NCBI GenBank assembly: GCA_034401795.1
Contig: CM067374.1
Location: 133,570,300-133,634,299 of the forward strand
DNA: 64,000 nt
Source: Chaetoderma sp. LZ-2023a
Lineage: Eukaryota; Mollusca; Caudofoveata; Chaetodermatida; Chaetodermatidae
Direction of reading: 5' to 3'
The notes beneath the pieces are model-generated. The model did no database searches and had not been told where the DNA came from. It worked only from the letters and a program-made list of their open reading frames with translations. A program made the translations under genes and the position numbers. Positions 11,801 through 23,800 of this stretch are shown here, in pieces. Position 1 is the first letter of the stretch, and the number at the start of each line of letters is the position of its first letter.

Positions 11801-14800
11801 TGGAAGACATTGCTCCCACCTTAGGCAGCAATATCTTCCAATCCAATGTTCGAAATATTCAACATTATGTTTTATTTTGTTTTGGACATATTTAAGGTAT
11901 TTCTGACCTGTACTGTAGGCATCCTGGTAAATATTCAAAACTAATTTTGACAGGAACCTATTGTTGCACAGCAACAGCAGCAAGAACTTCCTGTTAAATT
12001 AGCCTCAAAATATTCAACAGAATATTTATTTTATCGTAAATGAATTTTCTGCATTCTGTCTTTCAGGTTCAAACATGTTGCAAACTGGTTAGCCCTTACC
12101 ACACTGGTGTCCAACAATGTTTAATTTTCATATTAAACTAAAAGATGAACTGGTGTTCATTTTTCAACAAATTTGGTGGGAGATGGCGCTGTCGTAGACA
12201 GCAACATCTTCCAGCAAAATTGTTGAAGAATATACACCAGTTTCTTTGATACTGACGCAGTAAAAGATAGAATATTGTCATCAGTGTGCTAAGGGTTAAT
12301 ATACGGGGAGTTTTATTCAAGTTGCCGGGCATACATACCTCCAGTATGATATAACCAGGCACTTTCCTAATGAATAATCCTCAACTCGGATGCTATCCCC
12401 TAATCGTTCATGCATCAACTGTTGCGTCTGCAAAATACACAAATAAAGGGAGTAATTGATATTTTATTTGAATCCTTTCACTGACAAATCCCTGAAAAAG
12501 TATATTCTATACGATAACATTTATTTCGTTCAATATTTTGAAATTAAATTGACTGGAAGCCAGCAACGGCTTCCAGTCAAACTAATTTCAAAATATTTAA
12601 CAGTTTTCCTGTATGGTTGCTTGAAAGAAATGGGGAATTGATCAGTGAAAAGGTTAAGGATCTATAATTACAGATATACCAGTCTATCAGGGACTTACAA
12701 ATTCAACAATTAGCCAAATGCTAGTAAAATTGCGATCTGGCTAATAGAAATTAAACGAAATCTAGGAATTCTTTTTTCATGAAAGTTGATACTTACCTCC
12801 CTAATACTTTTGATATTGCTAAATATCGGCGTTCACTCAATAAACACTCAGAATAAAAACAGTTAGGTGCCCCTACTGGGCAGGTAGACAGAGGGTAGTC
12901 AGGCGGTTGCCAGCCCCACCACCGCGCATGCGCCGACTACTACTTCCTCTGACTAATTTATTGGCTGACTGACACACATGCAACTATTAAGAGCCTGAAG
13001 ACCGAGCCTCTGTGGGGTGGAGAGGCCGGGTCCGTATCTAGGGAGGTAAGTATCAACTCTCTCGTGAAAAAAGAAATCCCAGATTTCGTTAATTTCACTT
13101 CAAGAGTATACTTACCTCCCTAATACTTTTGATATTGCCAGAATTCGACAGGGAATTCGGCGGGAGGGAGGCGAGGTCAAAAGACCAGCTCTTCCCTATA
13201 CGCTTTTCCGCGTTCAAGGCACTTAAACGTCTGAAACTGTGTGAAAACAGTCAGGATTTGATGAACATCGGCTAACACCAACCGATGGATGAGATGACCG
13301 AATGTCATATGCGCTTCCCCCCCCTTCCTGGGAGGAAGACTAGAATGACCTCAATGTCCCATACGCTCTCCACGTACCAGTGCCATGTACTATAGGACAG
13401 AGACAAAAAGGCTCCATTTTCGTATACTCTCAATGATGAACCACATCAAAACACAAACCATCACCATATTAATAACAACGGGTAACGTGACAATACAATC
13501 AACAATGAACAACACATGAACAAGACTGACCTTGTTGAACTTGGCAGCTGTCATCATCTTCCCAGAGGAGAAGGCTGATGCACTCCCAAAAAGTGGTTGT
13601 GTCCATTAATTAATTGTGAAGTATATAAGCAATGAGGAAACCCTCATCAAAAATCATATTAGCGATTATCTTTTCAAAATCGACAAGGCGAGAGGATTCG
13701 AGGTGTCACGGAGATAATGGTCTGTAAAACTTGACTCACAGTGCCACTGAGCAACGGACATAATGTCATCCACAGGGACCCCATTAAATAGGGCAGTGGA
13801 AGTCACGACGCCGCGGACACTGTGAGCCTTGGCTATGTCAACCTGCTTACCAGTGGCGGATTTATGACAAAATTGGATACACTCTACAATCCACCTGGAA
13901 ATGGTGTCCTTAGACGCCCTGCCATGGGGTTCAATATATGACAACCATAACGCTGACTGATCGGTCCGCCACTCCGAAGTATGCTGTTTGTACCGAAGCA
14001 GCGCCCGAACGGGACACCATGCTTTAGAATTAGGATCATATCTAGTTAAAGCAGGCAAAAAAATTGGTTGACCTGGATATTTCAAAGACTGATTCTTAGC
14101 CAAGAAATTAACCCTAGGTAGCAACTTAAGGCCTTCCCCTGTAACCACAAAACGGTCCTCCTCGGCTGATAAGGCATGAATCTCACTCCTACGCCTAGCC
14201 GAGGCCGCAGCAATTAAAAATACAGTTTTAAGAGTTAACAGTTTCATAGAAATGGAACTAAGTGGTTCAAAAGGCTTATCACCTAGTATCTGAAGCACTA
14301 GCGATAAACTCCAAGAAGGAATCACCGGGGGATTCCTTGGTCTTAGATTGCCCATGCCTTTAATTAATACATTTAATGTACTTACTTCATCACTTCCCCT
14401 CTTAGCCAAGCAAGGAATAACAGACATTAAAGCTGACTTATAACCAGCAATAGAGTTAGGCTTGAGGCTATAGGCATCATACAGGTGACAGAGGAAATCA
14501 GCTACTACCTGAATAGATGAATCCATTGGATCAATACATCTTTTTGAGCACCACTCTGCAAATCTGTTGATTTTATAATTATATGCTCTGGAGGTTGACC
14601 CCCTCCTGGCTTTGGCCATAAACATGGCTGCTTGCTCAGAAAAGCCCTCCTTAATTCTAGATTCCTTGACAACATCCACGCAGTCAATCGGAACATTGAC
14701 TGATTGTTGTGAAGGGCCTTGCCCTGGAAGATAATGTCGTCCATGAGATGCAGAGGAACCGGATTGCAGACCAGAAGGTCCAGCAGATCCGTATACCATG

Positions 14801-17800
14801 ATCGGCTTGGCCAATCCGGGGCGATCAGAAGCACTTGGCACTCCTCCTGTCAGATTTTCTGAAGAATTTTTGGAATCAGGATTGCTGGAGGGAATGCGTA
14901 TGCATACATTCCCCCGCAGCTGATAGCTAACACAACTGTTGCGAAAGCGCTTGGATCTGGAATCGGAGAGACGTACGTCGTCATCTTCGCATTCTTCTTC
15001 GTTGCGAACAAATCGATGTTGGGTTTCCCCCAATGGTCGAACAGACGATCCGCCACACATTGATTTAGTTGCCATTCCGTCGGTAAAACACTCATCCTTC
15101 GGCTCAATGAGTCTGCTAGCAGATTTAACCTTCCCGGAATATGAACTGCTTTCAAGGTAATCCTGTGATCCAGGCACCAACAAAGCAGTCTCCATGTCAT
15201 CATACAGAGACTGGGCGACTTTGTTCCGCCCTGGCGGTTTATGTAAGTCACAACTGTTGAGTTGTCTGAACGAATAAGAACAATCTTGCCCTGAACTTTC
15301 TGTAAGAAATGTTCCAGGCCCAGGACTACTGCTCTTAACTCCAGTAGATTGATATGTTCCCTTGACTGTTCCAGATTCCAAAGCCCTGATATCGTGGATT
15401 CTTCAGGCAAGCTCCCCACCCCTCCATCGATGCATCTGTATACACAGTCACCTGAGGGTGGGGAGGGGTTAGCATAACCCCCACCAAGAGATTCTCTGTC
15501 TTCAACCACCATTGCAGGTGGTGAATTAGAGGCGCCAACACTGACATGTTCGAGTCCAGTGAACATGTACTCTGGGTCCATTGTGTCATGAGAAATAACT
15601 GGATCGGCCGCCTGCGTAAGGCAGCCTGAGGAATGACCGGTTCCAACGAAACCATCAACCCCAGCATTCTCAAGTAAACCCATGCCAGGACATGACGACT
15701 GTCGCACACTGACTGAATTACCGAGATGAGTCTCTGAACTCTCTCCTGAGTAGGATAAACATATCCTGTCTCTAGATCGAAGAACATCCCCAGGTAAACA
15801 AACTTCTGGGATGGAGTCAGCTCTGATTTTTGAAAATTTATCATCCAGCCTAAATCCGTGAGTTTTCAAAACAATCTCCAGATTGGTCGATAAACATTCC
15901 TGGGTGTGTGCTTTTAACAGCCAGTCGTCCATGTACGTGTGGACTGCTATGCTTCTCCTGCGGAGGTATGCTGTGATCGCAAGAACCACACGGGTGATAA
16001 CCCGAGGAGCGGTGGAAATTCCGAAGGGCAACACCCTGAATTCCCACTGTCTGCCCTGGAATGCAAATCTCAGGAAGCGACGGAAACTCCTCGCTATGGG
16101 AATGTGGAAATAAGCATCCTTCAAATCTATTGAAGCTGTCCACATTCCCTTCTCTAACCCCGCCAACACCGAGCGCACAGTTTCCATCTTGAAACTGGGC
16201 GTCTCTATGAACTTGTTCAACGGCTTGAGGTTGAGAATTGGTCTCCACCCTCCGGTGTTTTTTGTTACTAAGAACACAGTTGAATAGAAGCCCGGACACT
16301 TTTGTGCCGGCTGAATAGCTCCTTTTTGTATGAGGGAATTTATCTCCTCCTCGATACACAACCTTTGATCTGGATCTCTCGGATTTGGAGTCCAGATTGG
16401 CACTAGAGACAGTCGCGATGGCGGGCCTGTCATCCAATCGGGATGATACCCGACTGAAAGCCATCGCAAGTATAAACAGTCCTGAGTCAACCGTTCCCAC
16501 TCTTGCGTGTGGTCGGCCAGCCGGCCTCCCACCGGTCCACCTAGGGAGAGAGGTGGACATAAGGAGTGCAAGAGTGGCACTGTCTCCTTCGCCAGAAACA
16601 CCGGAGTGGTTCTCACAGCGGTAACCGGCCCATCAGGCACGATTACCACGACCAGATCCTTGCGCGCCACGCCCAGCACCGCGCGCACCTCGGTGCGCGG
16701 GTGGCTGCCTGGCTGACTGCGCCTGAGGAGTCTGCGCCACCCCCCCCTCACTGCTGGCCGAATCGCACGCGGCCTAGGCCGACGCTGCGATGGTGGGTGG
16801 CCTCTGACCTGGCCACCTCCACCTCGAGCCTGCAGGGGACGATATGCAGGGGGTGCGGCGCGAATGCGCTCCCGACGAAGCACTTCAAACTGCTCGCGCA
16901 GCGCCCTCTGGTTATTGACCAGAGTAACCGTCTCCTGGAGGTGCCTACATCCCTCACCTCCAAAGAGACCAGGACCTGTCATAGGCGTATGCAGTAGCCT
17001 ATTATACAGGTCCTGGGACGGGCACAGGTTGTCCAAGGCAAACGTGCGCCTCGCCCGGACACTCCTGGTCACCACCCGAGTCATACAGCCCAGAGCCAGG
17101 TTGATACCATCCTGGATGGCTCTCTGGACTGTGACCAGGCTCGGCTGGCGCGATGCGGATGCCGTTACTAACCCCTGTAACAGCTGGGAGACGTGGGACA
17201 GAACGGCAATCGAAGCTCTCCCACTCTCCTCCGCATCACGCAACGCGGCATTGGCCGAACGCAACGCGTTCGAACACAAGACTCCCGTGTCAGAACGGGA
17301 GCCTGGCCGCGCATCTTCACCCAAAGCCGCGCGGTCATCCACGCTCGGCTTGGGTACCACACCGTACCTCTGGTAATCCAGGGGCACGATGCGGCAACGC
17401 CTGGCCACCTCGCGAGGGGCCTTCGCGAGACGCCCATTCGCCTTGATGGACGTCTCCGCCGCCTCGAACATGTCAACGACATGCTCTGCCAGCCGCAGAT
17501 GGCATTGCGCTAGCAGTAGCCTTACCAGCTAACCACGGCCTGTGATCACGCTGCATAGCCGACTGCTCCACGGGCAGATCTGGCCTAACACTTACCAGCC
17601 ACTGGCAAGCGTCCGACCAATCCTCTTCCGTGGCTAGCTGTGAGCGCTCTACAAGACGGGGGCCTTCGTCTTCCTCCTGAGCGCAAGCAGCAGAGCTTGA
17701 CGGCAGATAAGCTGATACCCCTGGCAAGCCAGGGAAAACATGCGGGCCCGAAAGAACAGGCATGCTAATCTGACTGGCTTGACCAGGAGCAGGCGCCGTG

Positions 17801-20800
17801 GTAGAGCGCGGGGCAGATACCGCCCCACCACAGCCCCGGCCAGCACCAGCGATACTCTCGGCAAGCCGAGATATGCGGTATAGCTGGCCATCAGCATCGG
17901 CCAGGGCCACCTTCTGAGCCGTGAACTCAACTCCTGCGTGAGTAGAGCCATGGAATATGTCGCCTGTATTCCCCACGAGGGGTGCACAGACGTCATAATC
18001 CATGGTCACATCCCCCCACGGCGACCCTAACAGGTAATCCTCTTCCTCCTGGCCAGAAAGATTAGACTCAGCAAAGAGAGCTAACCCGGACTGGCCAGGA
18101 AAGGTGCCATAGGAGGTACTGGCACCCGCGGCGTGCGGATACCCCTGGACTGATAAGCAGCCCACGGGTTCCAGCGACAGCCGTCCACAACCCCTCGGCG
18201 CGGCACCAAGCCTGCTGCCAGGGTCGTGGAACGCCCCCACTAATGGGGCCACCTCTGAATCTTCAAACAACGGAACCGGCCTACGGAAAGGTGATTCAGA
18301 GGTGGGGATTACCTGCTCTGAAGCAGACGCCGAGGACGACAAAGGATTTGGTCCAGGAAGCATGCCACGAAGCAACTCTGGAACCAAATCCTTTATCGTC
18401 CTCTTCATCTCTCCCAACATCTCACTCCAGAAGGCCTCCATGTCCACCGCGGACGAGGCCTTCCTCTTACCCTTCTTACCTACACCCTCTCTCTTCTGCT
18501 TCCTCTCCTCCTCCACTACCTTGTCCTTCGCCTGCAAACACAGAAACTTAGACATTAAGTCGCCTCCCCCATTGCTTGCATACCTCACACTTGAGCAATG
18601 GCCCACAGGGACTACAACTAAAGCACAGGTGAGGCACGAACCTATCCTTAAGGAAGCGTCCACAGGACGAACAACCAGGTCTCTGAAACAGGACAAAGGA
18701 CGAGGACAATGAGTAATTTTGTTAAGGTTAGAAACTCAAAACCAAACTAAAAGAGAGGGAAATGATCATAAAGATCAACAATCATCTGAAACCAGCGTTG
18801 GACAAAACTTTAATTGTTAATAAATAGCAAGGCTGATTATGACGTCATGATCCCATGACAGTAAATTAATCGATCCGAACCAACAACCAGGCGAGCAGAC
18901 GAATTGTATACATAACCAGAACATCTTACGAACGGTTATTCAGACTACACAACCATCAGACACACAACGATAACAATGGCAATTACAGTTAATTTTCTTA
19001 AATAATTAACCTCACCTCATATCATTACTTAGATACCTGACACCTTGTATAGACAAACCATCCAACGTGATGAACTGGAGCACTCCACCAACTGTACGTC
19101 TCTTAACTCTCTCCACCTCAGGGGAAGGAATTGGATCAAGAGGGCAAAGTGAGAAGACCTTTATACTAGGCCTCCGACTCACTGGACATAAAAATCTTGG
19201 TTAGATAACCTAACAGTATTAGTAGGAAATGGAACCTTGGTGGAGAGAAACAAACCCTCAGATGCTGTGATGTCCATTACATATCCTAACAGATACCTGT
19301 GGACATAAACACAGAGAGATTAGTCTTATATAGCACCATGTTGAAATAAAACAACTAAAACAGGCGCTTATCACGGTAAACGCGAGTCCCGGAAACACAT
19401 TACACCGGGGAAAACTCGTTAGAATATATTAGAAATCACCTGATATAAGGATCCTGCACCGTCCTCCGGCGAAGCCACTCTTTCCGACATGATCCAGGCG
19501 ATAATCCTTCCAATATATTGAAAAAACAACAAAAACATGTGTTCTCTCTGCCAATAAATTAGCAAAGAGGAAGTAGTAGTCGGCGCATGCGCGGTGGTGG
19601 GGCTGGCATCCGCCGGACTACCCTCTGTCTACCTGCCCAGTAGGGGCACCTAACTGCTTTTATTCTGAGTGTTTATTGAGTGAACGCCGATATTTAGCAA
19701 TATCAAAAGTATTAGGGAGGTAAGTATACTCTTGAAGTGAAACAGGATTGGCCAAATATTTGGCTAAAGATTAAAATCATATTATTTTTACAGAATTTCT
19801 AAGTAGCGATTTATCAAAATTAACTTTGAGGAAAATCTGAAGAGAAATATTTATGTAACTAGTACTTGTTTTTATTGTGAACAAAAAAATCCTGTAATCC
19901 TAACATCTCGGCCCAAAAGCACTCATATAGTCCAGCTGTTGCACATTTTGAAATTAATTTGACTGGAAGATGTTGCTGCTTTCTTCCAATCAAATTAATT
20001 TCAAAATATTCAACATAGTCTTGTATATGGCATGAAGCATTCAGTTGAAAGGCGTACCTGGTGGTGATGGACTGTAGACTTAGGAAAACATTAGCTAAAA
20101 TACTTAAGATCTGGCTAAGAAAAAGGGTAGTTGGCTAATCTATTGGCTAATAATTTGTAAAAACCAGGTTTGTCCCTGTCTTTTATGGTCACCTACTTTT
20201 GGAGACAACAATTGGTGGGAACCGCATTATATCCATGCACGCACACACATGCACGCACGCGCACATTTTTTCAAGGAACATAACTCAGGTGAACATGGAT
20301 GGATTTCGCTTAGACAACCAATCTCTCTGTGCAGGCATTCAGAAGTTCCAGAAAAAGATTTTGTATTATTTAGGGCCGATAACTCTGATTGGTACACACA
20401 CATTTTGCCTAAACACAAGCATAAGCGCTGTATTATCACATCATTCACTGCACCAAATTTGAGGCCAATCCTTACAGGCTTTTAACAGTTATTCTTCGAT
20501 AACTGGACTTCTTAGGAATAATAAGTTTACGAGGGGAGATAACTATGGCAACGTTTGACAGATCTCGCTGAAACACAAGCCCAACCAAGCTCTTGTCACA
20601 AGGTAATGGCATACCAAATTTAATTTTGGCATTCTAGTAGAAGATAGGGTGAGTCGGTGTTTAAGTAAAACATGTTTAAAGCGGTCAAGATTTGTCAAAA
20701 GAAAATCTATAGCTATCAAGCCAGTCATTCTACCGATTGAATTTCAAAAATATACTTTTTGACTGCAAATGGACCATTATTTAGGGTTAGTTAATTTCTA

Positions 20801-23800
20801 TATTTGCTATATGACAAGCTTACCTGTGAGTGAAGAACTTCGAGTTGCAGGGATTGACAAAATGAATCTGACTGCGGTTAAGGTGGTTTTCAATCAAATT
20901 ATTATTTGAACAGGTGATGCTTCGCTCACCTGGAACATTAGCATTGAACCAGAAGCAAGGAAAAGTATGCTACGAACATGAAAACGGAAGAAACATAAAA
21001 ATTAAATTATTATGGCTGGATATGCAAATTATACACAATTTGGTATTAAAAGATTTGTGACAGAAATAAAAAATTTTTATAAGTAAACACACAGAATATG
21101 ACAATCTGGCTAGAAATGTGTAAATTTATGACACAAATGTAAAAGATGTGGGGCCACAATTTAACCCTTTAATGGCCAAACCGGCCAAAACCTGCCTCTG
21201 TTATACTCTAGTGGAATGTCCATTTACAGGTCAAGAGAATACAATTTTTGAAAATATACCACTGGAATGACTGGCTCGATAACCGAGCCAGTCATTCCAG
21301 TGGTAAATTTTCAAAAATTGTATTCTCTTGACCTGTAAATGGACATTCAATAGGCAGATATTTAAATTTTCTTGACCAAAATTGACCATTAAAATTTTAA
21401 AGAGAATTTCCATAGGAAACATGAGATTTGTGATTGAAACATGGCAGAGGGCATATAGGGCCTCTTTTCTAATATGGTAGGGCCAAGAGGTTCCATGGTA
21501 CGGAGTTGATGGATCCATTGTTTCTTTTTCCTGAAAGTTGTGGCCTGACAAACATTTTTTTTACAAGAAACATGAGCATTTTAGATTAAAATATAAACCT
21601 TTATGTCTAAGATAATGATTTACTGAGAAAATCCAACATGGCCAAGGGAAAAAATTTCACAATTAAATTTCTGTATAGATGTTCTGATGCCTACCTGGAT
21701 AGGGTTCTTCCATCCACGTTTAGTTGAAATTGGCCATTTCAAGCGACTAATGAGCAACAATTTGTAACCGATTTCCAGGAATTTTCAAGAGAAACAGGAT
21801 TCAAAGGCAATACCGTTTAAAACTAACTTAGTTTATTTTGACGCGCTTTCGCACATAAATGTGCTTCATCAGGTGACAAGTAGAATATTTCTCCAGAAAT
21901 TCAAGATGGCCAGATTGGCCACTTTAAGAATTCTGTATAAATAGGGTGCCTACAGCCTAATTTGATTATGGTAGGAGCAGCAGCTGTTAAGTAAACAGTA
22001 TTTTTAAAGATTTCAGAAGAATTCTAGAAATCTGAGCTGGGAACCAAAAGGTTTTGCAATCACATTTATACCACCCTAGGGTCCTCCAAGCCATGGTTCA
22101 GTGAAATCAGTCAAGTGGTTAGCCCTTTAACACTCAAATTTGTTCAAGAAAATTAAAGTTTTTTCATCGAAAATGTTCATTTGCAGACCAAGAGAACTGT
22201 TTTTGAAAATTTATCACTGGAATGACTGGCTCGGTTATCGAGCCAGTCATTCCAGTGGTAAATATTAAAAAATAGCTGTTTTTGGCTGATATGAAGGTTA
22301 AAGGGTTAATGAGGGGTAGTGTTTTAGAAAAGATTGACAGCTTGATTGATTGACAGCTTGATTGATTGACAGCTTGATTGATAGACAGATGATGAATGGA
22401 CACATAACAAATGATGAACTGATAGATCTATGATGGATGAACAGATGATGGATGGCATAAGCTTACTTGCTTCTTTGGGCCAGTTGAGCTAATAATCACT
22501 TAATTAAAATAGTAGTGTAACAATACATAATACATTGATACAGATGACACTCCAAGCTTCTAGTGAAGCTTTGACACAACAACCTTGAAGGATACGTAGC
22601 ACTTTATAGAGGTCATCTAATGGCCGGTCATTTTCCAGGAGACGAGACTGGACTAACTGATGTATGTAATGTGTCTGAAAAACAGCAAAACAATCACAAT
22701 TTTTATTTTGCAAAAAATATGAAATCTCTACAATAACGAGATGGAATCGGTCCCGTGTGTTGAGGAGCCCTTTAGTTTCTCCGCATATCACACATTATGT
22801 GTGGCTGTGTCACGAAATAAGGCTTTCTTAAAATAGCATACCAACTTAATAAATCAACTGTCTATTGAAAACTCTAACATTATTCTAATTATTGAAAAAG
22901 AGACAAATCACACAGAAATAAACCAAAATAAAGTCCAAATGATCTAAACGTATGGAAAAAACCCTTTAAATTCATTTTACTTTTGATGTAAACTGACTGC
23001 AATGATGATATATAACAAATCTGTAGTTTCATTGGGATCGGATAAGCCCTAGCTAAATTAAAAGACGTAAAACTTTAACATTTGTCTAATTCTGGGATTA
23101 AGCAGGATATAAACAGGATAAACTATGGAAAAAATTAGAAAATCGTATTTATTGTCATGCAGACTAAATGCAATGATGGTATAAAACAATACTTAAAACT
23201 CTTAATGGGATTGAATACATGCCTGAAAATAAGTTGCCAATCAAGGACATTGTCAGGCACCAAACTATCAAAATTTCAGGCACAATCATGCCGGTTCCTA
23301 ACATTTTGTCAGTCGGTTCCTGACATTTTGTCAGGTACAGATTTAAACAATCCAAGTAGTTGCAGTGTGCAACAAAAGAGGCTGCATACAAGTGTTGACA
23401 AAGCCATAAAATATTCATCTACCTAAGGTGTATCACGATCATCATGACACATGATTAGTTGCTTTTTGACACGTTTCTAATAAGTTCAAGGAAAGAACCC
23501 TGTGAAGTAGAATAGTGCTGACAGGCAGCAAATTCTGGATGTCCATTAAATCACCGTCATATATAGGCTATAGTGCCATAAAAATTAGTTTGGAGCATAA
23601 TGTTATGGCCATAATTTATTATGAAAAACTCATAAATATGATAATTTTGATAATATTTAACAAGAGGCCCAAGGGGCCTGTATCGCTCACCTGGATCATA
23701 GGCATTTCAACTAGAATGCTCTTTATCAACAAAAATGGCCACCAAACCGTTTATCCAACAGGTTTGAAAATTGCAAATTTGAGATCACAATACCCAAAAA

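Larger units (their letters stand above)
9831..12338. other. MED14 intron 11: cluster of hairpin MITEs
   Basis: Contents include a repeated GTTGTCATGTGATGTCATTGTGTGAA motif at 10350-10620, a TTAA-flanked palindromic MITE at 10663-10893, long-hairpin MITEs at 11390-11515, 11765-11870 and 11930-12025, three 21-bp tandem units at 11580-11645, and a second type of TTAA-flanked MITE at 12093-12295. Nothing coding. Confidence 0.55.
12755..19742 (-). mobile_element. DIRS-like tyrosine-recombinase retrotransposon copy 2, near full length
   Basis: A 7.0-kb element in MED14 intron 10, transcribed in the same direction as MED14. It has inverted terminal repeats (12789-12966 and 19550-19727), terminal extensions outside them, an ICR at 13039-13139, and ORFs in the order Gag, RT/RNase H/methyltransferase-like, YR. 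As usual for DIRS there is no integrase or protease frame and no target-site duplication visible. The copy is dead: frameshifts in Gag and in the RT region, and a TGA at 14850. The borders are where complementarity to the ICR stops. Confidence 0.93.
19743..22548. other. MED14 intron 10, right part
   Basis: Holds a long-hairpin MITE (19940-20010), CA-rich DNA near 20235-20270, fragments of the AAGAGGCCC family (20905-20940 start, 21640-22110 interior-like, 22450-22494 3' end), two TTAA-type palindromic MITEs (21165-21396, 22123-22306) and a short GATTGATTGACAGCTT tandem repeat (22335-22385). No coding. Confidence 0.55.

Noticed and set aside
14939-15160. Plus-strand frames over DIRS copy 2 and 3 (e.g. 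14939-15160, 16385-17513, 37788-38276)
   Set aside because: They are antisense shadows of GC-rich Gag and RT coding sequence; no independent start context or domain.
15335-16560. Additional minus-strand frames overlapping RT (e.g. 15850-16560, 36799-37317) as separate genes
   Set aside because: These are out-of-frame readings of RT. Only the piece around 15400-15845, which carries the RT/RNase H continuation after a frameshift, is real and is included in the RT entry.
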